Assembly: GCA_015232555.1 (NCBI GenBank)
Contig: JADFZJ010000034.1
Coordinates: forward strand, 1 to 44,651
Direction: 5' to 3'
DNA length: 44,651 nucleotides
Source of the DNA: Desulfamplus sp.
GTDB lineage: Bacteria > Desulfobacterota > Desulfobacteria > Desulfobacterales > Desulfobacteraceae
This document shows, in pieces, positions 10,794 to 19,607 of the stretch; position 1 is the stretch's first letter; each line of letters opens with the position of its first letter. The notes below the pieces were generated by a model. It had not been told where the DNA came from. It searched no databases and saw nothing but the letters and a program-made list of their open reading frames with translations. The position numbers and the translations under genes were made by a program.

Positions 10794-11615
10794 TTATTTT
10801 TTCCTGACTACTTCAAATTTTAATAGTGCAAATGCGTCAGAAAGAGCATCTTCAAGTGTGGAATTGGTATTTATCTCCCCAAGATCAATACCTAACTGAA
10901 CAATAGCTTGAGCCACTGCTGGTGATATACCTGAGATTATGCAGCGGCAGCCCATGAGCTTTGTTGCCTTAGCAATTTTAATCAAATGGTTTGCAACAGC
11001 AGTGTCAACAGCAGCTACACCCTGTATATCAAGGATAATCACCTTAGATGAATTTTTTGTAATCTGTTTTAACATTGTATCCATCATCTGCTGGGCACGC
11101 ATTGAATCAATCACACCAACAACTGGAAGAACAACTATTCTGTCCCAAAGTTTTATTGCAGGGGTTGATATTTCCATAATGATACGGCTCTGTTCTTTCA
11201 GTTTCTGCTCTTGCCTGACTCTATCTGTAATATCAAGAATATACTCTAAACCCCCAATAATATTGTCATTATCGTCTTTGAGCGGGGCGGCTGTATATTC
11301 TATATATACGGTTCTATCGTTTATCCTTATCTCATTACGCACTGCTTTTGATGCGTCTTCCCCTTCTATAACTTTTTTCATTCTGCATTCAGGCGTCTGG
11401 CAATGTGCTGAATTGAAGATAGAGTAACAGTAACTGCCCTTTATCTCCTCAAAGTTTTTTCCAATAAAACTACACCCAGCTTGATTCATAAAAATAATTT
11501 TCAAATCACGGTCAACTGCCATAACAGGAGTTGGAATCTGTCGTAATATCTGCAAAGCCAAATTGTCATCAATTTGATTATTTATCTGATTATTTATTCT
11601 GTCTTTTTCATTCAT
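10794..11615 (-). CDS. RsbR-like PAS-STAS stressosome sensor
   Basis: The product has 273 residues with a PAS domain at about 20-133 and STAS at about 150-265. ILDIQGVAAVDTAVANH holds Thr205, in the place of RsbRA Thr171. The second regulatory threonine position, in the AVAQAIV segment, appears to be alanine. RsbR paralogues in Bacillus carry a non-haem globin fold; here a PAS fold takes that place. The PAS core has a cysteine cluster (Cys48, Cys63, Cys72, Cys77) in a CYxIFN...CxxPECRM pattern, which could bind metal or sense redox or ligand state. It follows the large PAS membrane protein by 56 bases and precedes rsbS by 66. Confidence 0.85.
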   Translation of the reverse strand: MNEKDRINNQINNQIDDNLALQILRQIPTPVMAVDRDLKIIFMNQAGCSFIGKNFEEIKGSYCYSIFNSAHCQTPECRMKKVIEGEDASKAVRNEIRINDRTVYIEYTAAPLKDDNDNIIGGLEYILDITDRVRQEQKLKEQSRIIMEISTPAIKLWDRIVVLPVVGVIDSMRAQQMMDTMLKQITKNSSKVIILDIQGVAAVDTAVANHLIKIAKATKLMGCRCIISGISPAVAQAIVQLGIDLGEINTNSTLEDALSDAFALLKFEVVRKK

Positions 11616-11671
11616 TCAGTAAATTCCTTATTTTTTTATTATGGAAGTAAAAACACGGTGGCTGTGCATAT

Positions 11672-14662
11672 TTACTCAACAATCTTATATTTTTTCCCTT
11701 TTCCCAACTCTTCTCTTAACTGATTGATCTCCTCTTTTAGATTAATCATACGCTCTTCTCGGTTTATGGTTAGGCGGCTAAACTTTTCTAAATCTTCCAT
11801 CTGAGACCTCATTTTTTGCTCATATTCTCTTCGCTCAGTTATATCTTCTAAGGTTACAATAACTTCAGTTGGAGTCTTTCCAGCATTTACAGGGTTGAAT
11901 TTCATGTGCAGAGGCACAGTTTTCCCTCCTGTTGCAGAAGTATAATCAGCCTCATATTCTGCTGTTTCACCTCCAATTGCCCTTCTTAGAGCCTCTTTCA
12001 TTCCCTCATCTCTCCCCTGTGTCAATGAGTTAAATCCAATTAGTTTTTCGCGAGTTGATCCCATCAAATCGACAAATTTTTCATTGCAATTGATAATTGT
12101 TCCTTCACCGTTTATGCGAATCATGCCAAGAGGTGAACTTTCAAAAATTGTTTGGTGCTGTTTTGCACTCTCCAATATCTCATCTTGAGTCTTTTTTCGC
12201 TCTGTTATGTCTAAATATGAAGAGAGAACAAGATTAACTGAATTATCTTGATTTCTCAAACATGAGATTGAGATATTTGTATAGACAATAGTGCCATCTT
12301 TACGGATAAACCGTTTATCCATGCTATAATTATCAATCTCCCCTGCAAGCATAAGATCAAAATTTTTTATATCTTCTTCAAGGTCGTCAGGATGTGTAAG
12401 ATCAGCCCATGTCGTTTGACGCAGCTCTTCAAGTGTGTAGCCTAACATATCTTGAAGACGTTTATTTGCCTCAATCCACCCTTTTTGCGGGTGAGTAACA
12501 GCCATTCCAATCTGTCCATACTCAAAATATCCACGAAAACGCTTTTCGCTCTCTTTTATAGCTTCTTCAGCTTTCTTCCGCTCTGTTATATCTCGCACAG
12601 AGCCTACTGCAAACCACTCTCCTTGAATCTGAAAAGGGGAGAGAGATACTTCAACAGGAAAACTCTTCCGAGCACGGTTCACTGCTGTTATTTGAGTTGT
12701 TACCCCCAAAACAGCCCCTTCTCCAGTCTCAGCAAATTTTTTGAGTCCTGCTCTAATACGCTCTATAAATTCAGAGGGTGCTGCCATATCGTGAAAATCT
12801 TTGTCCATTGCCTCTTCTTCTGTATAACCAAAGAGCTTTTCTGCTGCTTGATTCCAGAACTTGACAGAGCCTTGACTGTCAAGCATCACAAGAGCATCAG
12901 CCATAGCCTGCCCCATAGCCTTTATTTTACGTTCAACATGTTCTCTCTCTTTTATTGCTTTTCCAAGACGGCGATTCCAAAGCAGAACAAAGATTATTAT
13001 TCCTAAAAGAACAGCACAAATTGGTCCAACAATCCACCAGTTGATTCCTTTCTGATATTTAATAGCCAACCATCTGGTTTTTATTGCTGTTTTTTCTTGA
13101 TCGCCCATGCTTGCCAATGCTTTATCTAAGGCAGATGCAAGCAAATCCCAATCTTTTCTGATACCAAATGCCAAATCGTGGTTATATGGGGTGGAAGCTG
13201 CTATCCGCAAGTTTACAAGCCCAAGATTCTCAATAGCATAAGCAACAGCCCCAAGGTTATCAATAAAGACATCAAACTTTCCATCAGAGAGTTCAACAAG
13301 GGCGGTGCCAATATCAGGAGAAGCGACTAAATATAAAGAAGGATACTCACGTTTTAGATTTGATTCAATTATCTGACCTTTAATTACACCAATCTTTAAT
13401 CCGTGAAGGTCTTCTAATCCGCCAGCAAGTTGATCTTTTCGAGAAACTATAACTGATGGAAAAGTTATGTATGGCTTGGTGAAAGTCATAAATTTTTCTC
13501 GTGCTGATGATAGTGTTACTTTAGGAATAAGGTCTATTTCACCGACTTTCACCTTTTCCATAGCCTCTGTCCATTTAATATTTTTTTGTGGAATAACATC
13601 AAGACCAATTCTCTTTGTAGCCTCAATTATAAAATCAGCACTAATACCTGAATAGACACCATTTTTATCAATATACTCAAAAGGCGGGTGGGCGATGTCA
13701 ACTCCTAAACGTATTTTTTTATCAGGAATATTATCAATAAAATTTTGCTCCTCTTTTGTTAAAACAACATGAGCAGATTTATCATCAATGGCTTGGGAGA
13801 GCATTTTTTTTCCATCTTTATCGTCTCTTTTATTATCTCCTGCCAGCCATTTTTCATGAAGTTTTCGTATCTCATCTTCAGAGATGGCTGCCATTGCTTT
13901 TTCAAGAATAGATGCTAAAATTTTTATCTCTTTTCTAACTGCAATATGAAGTGGAATGGGCTTGCTCTCTTCCAATCCAAGTTCTCCGCCAACTTTAAGG
14001 TTTGTTATCTGGATTTGTCTTGTTATGTAGTCAACAACAGGCATCAAATCAAATAAAGCATCTGCTTTACCCACAGAGACAGCACGAATAGAGGCAGAGG
14101 TATCAGGAACTTCTATTATCTCTATTTGCGGGTGCTTTTTAAGAACTTCTTGAAGAAAAAAACCTTTTGGAACAGCAAATTTTTTACCATAAAGGTCTTT
14201 TATTGAAGCGACAGTAGGAAAATCTGTCCGAGTGTATAACATCTGGATCATTGAGAGATAGGAAGAGGTATAAGCAAGAAATAGCTCTCGTTCAGGGGAT
14301 TTTGCAATATTGAGCATTATATCAAGCTCCCCTTTTTTAGTCATTTCAAGAAACTTATCCCATGAGGGTCCGTTGATAAATTTGATCTCAAGACCTGTTG
14401 TTTGTGCAAGAAGGGTCATGTAATCAATGGAAAAACCTTTTGGAATACCTTTTTCATTGAAATTAAACGGTGCCCAATCAGTTTCATTGTGAACTCTAAC
14501 AACTTCACAGCTTACTAAAAACGCCTTCTCCTCTTCAGTAAGCTGTGAAATAAAATCAGTAGTAGAAACTGCGGTAACAACCAAAGGCAGAGATAAAATA
14601 GCTACAATAACGATTAAGATAATATTTTTGTATCCAATAGTTGCTATATTTTTTAAGTTCAT
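11672..14662 (-). CDS. Membrane ligand sensor: two SBP_bac_3 domains, transmembrane helix, three PAS domains, coiled coil, no kinase
   Basis: The product has 996 residues, with a signal peptide or anchor at about 12-32. Two tandem periplasmic amino-acid-binding folds follow: about 45-275 (DWAPFNF, GFSIDY) and 300-543 (HPPFEYID, GISADF). A transmembrane helix lies at about 545-567. Three PAS domains follow (about 580-695, 700-820, 825-945), each ending in the typical DITERKK-type linker. A charged coiled coil (about 946-985) closes the protein. There is no HisKA, HATPase, GGDEF, EAL or receiver. The product therefore resembles BvgS-type sensors without the catalytic half. It probably acts through protein contact, and the adjacent PAS-STAS protein is a candidate partner. 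GGAGTGAAG precedes the ATG. Confidence 0.85.
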   Translation of the reverse strand: MNLKNIATIGYKNIILIVIVAILSLPLVVTAVSTTDFISQLTEEEKAFLVSCEVVRVHNETDWAPFNFNEKGIPKGFSIDYMTLLAQTTGLEIKFINGPSWDKFLEMTKKGELDIMLNIAKSPERELFLAYTSSYLSMIQMLYTRTDFPTVASIKDLYGKKFAVPKGFFLQEVLKKHPQIEIIEVPDTSASIRAVSVGKADALFDLMPVVDYITRQIQITNLKVGGELGLEESKPIPLHIAVRKEIKILASILEKAMAAISEDEIRKLHEKWLAGDNKRDDKDGKKMLSQAIDDKSAHVVLTKEEQNFIDNIPDKKIRLGVDIAHPPFEYIDKNGVYSGISADFIIEATKRIGLDVIPQKNIKWTEAMEKVKVGEIDLIPKVTLSSAREKFMTFTKPYITFPSVIVSRKDQLAGGLEDLHGLKIGVIKGQIIESNLKREYPSLYLVASPDIGTALVELSDGKFDVFIDNLGAVAYAIENLGLVNLRIAASTPYNHDLAFGIRKDWDLLASALDKALASMGDQEKTAIKTRWLAIKYQKGINWWIVGPICAVLLGIIIFVLLWNRRLGKAIKEREHVERKIKAMGQAMADALVMLDSQGSVKFWNQAAEKLFGYTEEEAMDKDFHDMAAPSEFIERIRAGLKKFAETGEGAVLGVTTQITAVNRARKSFPVEVSLSPFQIQGEWFAVGSVRDITERKKAEEAIKESEKRFRGYFEYGQIGMAVTHPQKGWIEANKRLQDMLGYTLEELRQTTWADLTHPDDLEEDIKNFDLMLAGEIDNYSMDKRFIRKDGTIVYTNISISCLRNQDNSVNLVLSSYLDITERKKTQDEILESAKQHQTIFESSPLGMIRINGEGTIINCNEKFVDLMGSTREKLIGFNSLTQGRDEGMKEALRRAIGGETAEYEADYTSATGGKTVPLHMKFNPVNAGKTPTEVIVTLEDITERREYEQKMRSQMEDLEKFSRLTINREERMINLKEEINQLREELGKGKKYKIVE

Positions 14663-14754
14663 TGAAAATTCTTCACTCCTAACTAACGCTCAATTTTGAT
14701 GAATATATTCTGCTCTTTGCCTGCATGTTTGTCCGTTTCGAAGCCTCACTTACA

Positions 14755-15135
14755 TTAAATGTTTTGCAACAGCATAGATTCTATTTTTGCCAATACATCA
14801 CTAAATTTTGCTGCTTTTGATATCATGTGCTGTTTGCCAACCATTCCATTTTTCGTGTCAGAAGGCATGACAAGCGAAGAGCAAAACAAAATTGGAATAT
14901 CTTTAGTCTCTTCAGTGTCCATTAATGAACGAGCTACATCACCGCCGTCCATACCGGGCATATCAATATCACACACAATCAGGTGCGGCATCTCTGTCTT
15001 GGCAAGCTCTAAGGCAGATTTTCCTTTGTTGGTAAAAACAACAATAAATTTTCCAGTTTTATCAAGTTTTGTTTTAAGCAGAGTAGTAACTGATGGATCA
15101 TCATCAACAAGCATTATCTTCTTTAAGTTTTCCAT
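14755..15135 (-). CDS. Single-domain response regulator (CheY-like receiver)
   Basis: The product has 126 residues and consists of one receiver domain. Acidic pocket D11-D13, phospho-acceptor D56 in VCDIDMPGMDG, Ser86/Ser87 as switch position and Lys107 in the final loop are all present. There is no output domain. It lies 36 bases after the hybrid kinase and is probably a phosphate shuttle or sink between the kinases and HPT domains of this cluster; that is inference from position. Confidence 0.88.
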   Translation of the reverse strand: MENLKKIMLVDDDPSVTTLLKTKLDKTGKFIVVFTNKGKSALELAKTEMPHLIVCDIDMPGMDGGDVARSLMDTEETKDIPILFCSSLVMPSDTKNGMVGKQHMISKAAKFSDVLAKIESMLLQNI

Positions 15136-15171
15136 AATTGAAATTTCTCCTTTTTATAAACGTATAAATTT

Positions 15172-17202
15172 CTAATTCATATTAACGTATCTTATCTCTA
15201 TATCGCTTAAAGAGGATCCCAGCAGATTTAAGCTGTTTTTAATTGCTTCAAAATCGTGCTGTTTTGCTGCCTCTTCAATTACAGAGCCAATTGAACCCTG
15301 ATCTTTAAAACCATACATATTAAATCCGCCTTTAAGTTTGTGCCCCAATTTTTGAATAATTTTATAGCCCTTCTCTGTTAAAAAAGGCGATTCAGATTTA
15401 CTCATCACTTCTTTTATCTGTTCAATTTCAGATTGTTTATCGCTAATAAAAGAGGGAATCAAATCTTCAAGATCAGCATCAATCTCAACTTGGGTTTTAG
15501 TGTGCTGTTTGTCGTTTTCATAATGATAATAATTTTGATTGTCATTATGATTTCCAAAGAATTCCAAAATGGATTCGCGTAGCTGTCTGCTGTTTACTGG
15601 TTTTGACAGATACGCATCAAAACCTATATCAAGGCAGTTTTGGCAGGTATTTGGATCATCATGTCCTGACAGGGCAATGATAATCGCATTTTCCCCTCTG
15701 TTTGATTGGTCACTCTCCCATTTTCGTATTAAGCTGACCGTCTCTATGCCGTCCATTACAGGCATCTCCATATCCATAAATATAAGATCAAAATTTTTCT
15801 CTTTAAATTTATTGATAGCAGCTTGCCCATTATCAGCAAGCTCTATATAAAATTCAGGGTAATTTAGATATTTTTTTAAAATAAGCTGATTATGTTCATC
15901 ATCATCAACAACCATGATCCTAATTTGAGGAAGTTGGGATAAAGAGGAGTCAATCCTACTTTTCATAGAGTTTATGAGCTTGGCAGTTGGTGAGTCTATT
16001 GATGATGAAGTTTTTGATAAAATTGATGAATCTGAAATTTTTGTGATATCTATCTCTGCATATTTAAGAGTTACTGTAATGGTTGTTCCATTAATTTCGC
16101 TGGTTGACATTGAAATCTCTCCGCCAAGTGTTTGTGCCATAAGTTTGGCTGAATATGTACCAAGACCCGTGCCTCCTTTTTTTTCAGCAGTTGCGTATTT
16201 TTCAAAAAAATTATCTCTGATAGATGTGGGAACTACACCTTCATTGTGTATGGCTATCTTTACTTGTTCGTTTTCAGATATTTTGTGGGATAGCTCAATC
16301 GTAACTGTTGTACTGTTTGGCGATGCTTCAACAGCGTTCTTAATCAGATTGGCAAACATGGAGTAGCAGAGAAGCTCCTCACCTAATACTCCAAAAATAT
16401 CATAATCAGAAGCTGCCCTAATATTGTCAGCCAGATCATCAATGAGCAGATTAAATTTTATTGCCTTTGAATCAGTTAGACTACGAAGAGCAAAAATGAT
16501 CTTTTTTATGACACTCAAAATATTTAGAGGAACTGGATTTAATTTATAGCTGCCTTTCTCCATCTTAAACATATCAAGTGAGAGGTTTATCATGTTAAGC
16601 ATTATGTATCCTGATTGTTCAATTATCTCAAGCAGTTCAACCTGATCTGATGCAAGACGGCTGCTATCTTGGAGCAAAACTCGAGGTATGGAGATAATGC
16701 TGTTAAGCGGAGTCTTGAGATCATGGCGGCTTATGCGATCTATCTCCTCTCTTAAATGGATATTCTCTTGCAAAATATGATTCTGACGCTCTAAATTTTC
16801 ACGAGCCTGTTTTAACTCCAAATGATTTTCAACCCGTGCTTTTACAATTGGTGGGCTGATCGGTTTTGTAACATAATCGACTGCTCCAAGTTTTAGCCCC
16901 TTTGTCTCATCTTCAACTTGACTTAACGCTGTTATGAAAATAATTGGAATATCTTTGGTTTTTTCATCTGCTTTGAGTCGCCTGCAAACCTCATATCCAT
17001 CAATACCCGGCATCATTATGTCAAGCAGAATCAAATCTGGTGGGTTTTCATGGACATTTTCAATTGCACTCTCTCCGTCCATAGTGACACTAACCTCATA
17101 ATCATTACTAAGAGTATCAACTAAAATGTCTATATTTGACTCTGTATCATCAACAATCAGAATATTTTTTTCTTTACTTTTTTCGACATATCGTTTTTCC
17201 AT
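15172..17202 (-). CDS. Hybrid histidine kinase, REC-HisKA-HATPase-REC-HPT
   Basis: The ATG at 17202 (676 residues) is chosen because GGAG lies six bases before it. The open frame extends to a TTG at 17247 without a ribosome site. Domains are receiver 1 (D61 in LLDIMMPGIDG, Lys113), a coiled coil (about 128-155), HisKA box SRHDLKTPLNS with His160, HATPase (N-box NLIKNAVEAS, GTGLGT; G1 has the NEGVVP form common in this subtype), receiver 2 (D477 in FMDMEMPVMDG) and HPT (His621 in LGHKLKGG). There are no membrane helices. It is the first gene of the minus-strand signalling cluster. Its three phospho-sites suggest a complete internal relay fed through receiver 1. Confidence 0.88.
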   Translation of the reverse strand: MEKRYVEKSKEKNILIVDDTESNIDILVDTLSNDYEVSVTMDGESAIENVHENPPDLILLDIMMPGIDGYEVCRRLKADEKTKDIPIIFITALSQVEDETKGLKLGAVDYVTKPISPPIVKARVENHLELKQARENLERQNHILQENIHLREEIDRISRHDLKTPLNSIISIPRVLLQDSSRLASDQVELLEIIEQSGYIMLNMINLSLDMFKMEKGSYKLNPVPLNILSVIKKIIFALRSLTDSKAIKFNLLIDDLADNIRAASDYDIFGVLGEELLCYSMFANLIKNAVEASPNSTTVTIELSHKISENEQVKIAIHNEGVVPTSIRDNFFEKYATAEKKGGTGLGTYSAKLMAQTLGGEISMSTSEINGTTITVTLKYAEIDITKISDSSILSKTSSSIDSPTAKLINSMKSRIDSSLSQLPQIRIMVVDDDEHNQLILKKYLNYPEFYIELADNGQAAINKFKEKNFDLIFMDMEMPVMDGIETVSLIRKWESDQSNRGENAIIIALSGHDDPNTCQNCLDIGFDAYLSKPVNSRQLRESILEFFGNHNDNQNYYHYENDKQHTKTQVEIDADLEDLIPSFISDKQSEIEQIKEVMSKSESPFLTEKGYKIIQKLGHKLKGGFNMYGFKDQGSIGSVIEEAAKQHDFEAIKNSLNLLGSSLSDIEIRYVNMN

Positions 17203-17559
17203 ATTATACTCCACAAGATAATCAATAAAATGAAGGGGCAGGGGCAAATTATTTAAACTCTATCACCATTTGCAATTGCACCAGCTATATTCTGAAAGGA
17301 AAGGTTGGCATCCTTCATTTCTCGGTTGACACTTTGAGAAAGCAAGATGTTTTTTTGTGTGCAGAAGAATGTTTTTTTAAAAAAAATACTGTGAGCAGCC
17401 ACCCCAATTGGTATACTTTGGCGATTGCGAAAAAACCAGAGATACCGGAGGGGATATGCAGCTCACAGATTATAATAATTTACCAGAATATGTTTTTACA
17501 GGAAAAAAGTTTATTTATGATACAATATCAGAACTGAAGATAGTACTGTCCATTTAAAT
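17203..17559. other. Intergenic region between lysC and the signalling cluster
   Basis: There is no convincing gene in these 357 bases. The region contains the long hairpin at 17378-17466. Between it and the cluster start lies AT-rich DNA that should hold the promoter of the 17-kb signalling cluster on the minus strand, but I cannot pick out a convincing -35/-10 pair. A short minus-strand frame (17253-17345) lacks a ribosome site. Confidence 0.5.
17378..17466 (-). terminator. Long multi-stem hairpin followed by T-run: large terminator or small structured RNA
   Basis: GTGAGC (17391-17396) pairs with GCTCAC (17461-17466). Inside it, CCCC pairs with GGGG, and GGTAT-A-CTTTGG pairs with CCAGAG-ATACC with one bulge and one G-U pair. 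Read on the minus strand the structure is followed directly by AGTATTTTTTTT, as in an intrinsic terminator, and it lies downstream of lysC. The plus strand has no T-run. At 76 bases with four stacked helices and internal loops it is larger than a usual terminator, so a separate small RNA is possible. I do not recognise the family. Confidence 0.5.
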
Positions 17560-18777
17560 CTATTCTGCATCAAGCCCAAATGCCTTATGAAGTACTCTGA
17601 CAGCAAGCTCCGCATACTTTTCTTCAATTACGCAAGATATTCTAATCTCAGATGTACTGATAAGTATTATATTGATGTTTTCAGATGCCAAAGCCTTAAA
17701 CATTGTCGCTGCAACTCCTGCATTGCTCTTCATTCCAAGACCTATAACTGATACTTTGGCAATGTTTTCAGCAGTTAGAACTGCAGCAGCACCAATTTTG
17801 TTTGCAACCTGCTCAGATATTTCACATGCTTTTCTGAAATCTGTTTTAGTTACAGTAAAAGTTACATCAGTCTCTCCGTTTGCACGGGTATTTTGAATGA
17901 TCATATCAACCATTATATTAGCGTCAGCAAGGGCACCAAAAATTTTTGCTGAAACACCTGGTTGATCAGGTACCCTTTTTAGAGTGATTCTTGTCTCGTT
18001 TTTGTCGCAAGTAACTCCTGAAACTACAACACTTTCCATATCAGCACTTTCATTGATAACCATTGTACCTTCCTCCTCATTAAACGATGATCTGACATGC
18101 ACTGGCACATTATATTTTTTTGCAAACTCCACAGATCGAATTTGAAGAACTTTTGCACCTAATATTGCCATTTCAAGCATCTCTTCATATGAAATTCTGT
18201 TAATTTTGCGGGCTTTTGAGCATATTCTTGGATCAGTTGTATAGACACCATCAACATCGGTAAATATTTCACAAACATCAGCCTTGACTGCCGATGCAAT
18301 CGCAACAGCAGAAGTGTCTGACCCTCCTCGTCCAAGGGTTGTGATATTGCCGTTTACATCTCTGCCTTGAAACCCTGCCACCACAACAATATGCCCCTCA
18401 TCAAGCAGTTTTACAATGCGGTCAGCTTCAATATCAAGAATCCTCGCCTTTCCAGCACTTTCGTCTGTGATGATGCCCGCCTGAAACCCTAAAAGTGAAG
18501 TAGAACGATAACCCCTGTCTTTAAGAATCATTGCAAGAAGAGCTGCTGTAGTTTGCTCGCCTGTTGCAAGCAGAACATCAAGTTCTCTTGTGTCAGGTAC
18601 TTTGGACGCAGATTCTGCCAAAGCAATCAGCTTATCTGTCACGCCAGCCATAGCAGAGAGAACCACAACAACTTTATCTCCCTTGTCATAGCTTTTAGTT
18701 ACCCTGTCAGCAACTCGTTTAATCCGTTCAATATCGGCAACCGAAGTACCTCCGAATTTTTGCACTTTCAATGCCAT
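17560..18777 (-). CDS. lysC: Aspartate kinase
   Basis: The product has 405 residues, the usual length of monofunctional aspartokinase. It catalyses ATP-dependent phosphorylation of aspartate, the first step towards lysine, threonine, methionine and diaminopimelate. The N-terminal KFGGTSVA motif begins at residue 7. [13 protein letters not shown] marks the kinase core, and two C-terminal ACT domains (about 265-330 and 345-400) would bind feedback amino acids. AAGGAG precedes the ATG by about eight bases. It follows tsaE by 152 bases, an interval that contains a foldable leader. Confidence 0.96.
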   Translation of the reverse strand: MALKVQKFGGTSVADIERIKRVADRVTKSYDKGDKVVVVLSAMAGVTDKLIALAESASKVPDTRELDVLLATGEQTTAALLAMILKDRGYRSTSLLGFQAGIITDESAGKARILDIEADRIVKLLDEGHIVVVAGFQGRDVNGNITTLGRGGSDTSAVAIASAVKADVCEIFTDVDGVYTTDPRICSKARKINRISYEEMLEMAILGAKVLQIRSVEFAKKYNVPVHVRSSFNEEEGTMVINESADMESVVVSGVTCDKNETRITLKRVPDQPGVSAKIFGALADANIMVDMIIQNTRANGETDVTFTVTKTDFRKACEISEQVANKIGAAAVLTAENIAKVSVIGLGMKSNAGVAATMFKALASENINIILISTSEIRISCVIEEKYAELAVRVLHKAFGLDAE

Positions 18778-18816
18778 TTGTGTTACTCCTTAAAATTTAA
18801 TTATACTGATCAGATG

Positions 18817-18922
18817 TCTGAATCAAAGATTACCATGGACTAAGGCGTTTTAACCGATTAACATATTGCACTAATTCTAAAAAAGTGAAATTAAGGCAAT
18901 CGGTTTAATCCTTAGATTCAGA
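18817..18922 (-). promoter_or_regulatory. Foldable leader upstream of lysC (candidate cis-regulatory RNA or small inverted-repeat element)
   Basis: TCTGAATC (18817-18824) is complementary to GATTCAGA (18915-18922). An inner pair, 18840-18859 with 18898-18915, joins CTAAGG with CCTTAG and AACCGATT with AATCGGTT. The loop contains a further CACT/AGTG hairpin. The structure ends about 40 bases before the lysC start on the minus strand. It does not show the lysine riboswitch consensus that I know. An inserted inverted-repeat element is an alternative reading. Confidence 0.4.
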
Positions 18923-18929
18923 ATAATTT

Positions 18930-19478
18930 TTAAACGAATTCCTTTAACAGATTTATTGCATCAAGTCCATAAGGAATAAAAGATATCTCTCTGTTAAACT
19001 CCTGATCTATTTGAATGTGTATCTCTAAATCAAATATAATAATGTTTCTACTGCCGCTATCGATCATATCAGGCCATTCAATTATGATGACGCTGTTATC
19101 AGATGAGGCAATGTCATCAAATCCAATATATTCAAGTTCATCAGGTGAGCCTATTCTATAAAGATCAATATGGTATAGAGTCAGTTTTTTACACAATTCC
19201 CGTAATATACCGTTGCTATTTTTAGATATGTCTATAGGATATTCATTTATGATGTTATAGGTTGGACTTGTAACATAATAGTTTTCAGGCACACCAAGTC
19301 CTCTTGCAAAACCCTGTACAAATGTTGTTTTTCCTGCACCCAAATCGCCGTAAAGGGCAATTGCAATTTTTTTAGAGTCCATGTTGCTTGAATTCAGATT
19401 GTCCACAATTAGAGCACCAAGCTTTCTACCAATCTCATTAGTGCTATGTCCGCTATCAGTTGTGAATTTGATACTCAT
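18930..19478 (-). CDS. tsaE: tRNA threonylcarbamoyladenosine biosynthesis ATPase TsaE
   Basis: The product has 182 residues, slightly longer than the usual 150 or so. The Walker A motif GDLGAGKT is at 44-51, followed by TSPTYNIINEY, YHIDLYRI and a late VIIIEWPDM strand, all typical of TsaE/YjeE. The protein works with TsaB and TsaD to complete the t6A modification of ANN-decoding tRNAs. AAGGAT precedes the ATG. Its partner genes are not in the window. Confidence 0.94.
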   Translation of the reverse strand: MSIKFTTDSGHSTNEIGRKLGALIVDNLNSSNMDSKKIAIALYGDLGAGKTTFVQGFARGLGVPENYYVTSPTYNIINEYPIDISKNSNGILRELCKKLTLYHIDLYRIGSPDELEYIGFDDIASSDNSVIIIEWPDMIDSGSRNIIIFDLEIHIQIDQEFNREISFIPYGLDAINLLKEFV

Positions 19479-19607
19479 ATTATCCTTTTTATATTTTTTA
19501 TTCTTTTGCTTAGATATTCCAATACAACAATCATGGTTATTCGGTTAAAGAGTTAGCAATACGTATTCCTTCAATAGTCTTAAAATCAGGAAAAAATGGG
19601 GAAAGGA

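Noticed and set aside
6092-11615. Classical sigma-B operon
   Set aside because: RsbR, S, T and X homologues are present, but there is no rsbU, rsbV, rsbW or sigB gene in the window.
12452-13006. 184-residue plus-strand open frame
   Set aside because: It lies opposite the PAS region of the 996-residue sensor, is Cys/Ser/Phe-rich and has no recognisable domain; it is a shadow frame.
17253-17345. Short minus-strand frame ending AGAIANGDRV
   Set aside because: It looks somewhat protein-like but has no ribosome binding site and no recognised family; left unannotated.
18817-18922. Lysine riboswitch before lysC
   Set aside because: The position is right, but the characteristic conserved core of the L-box is not visible and the element is too short.
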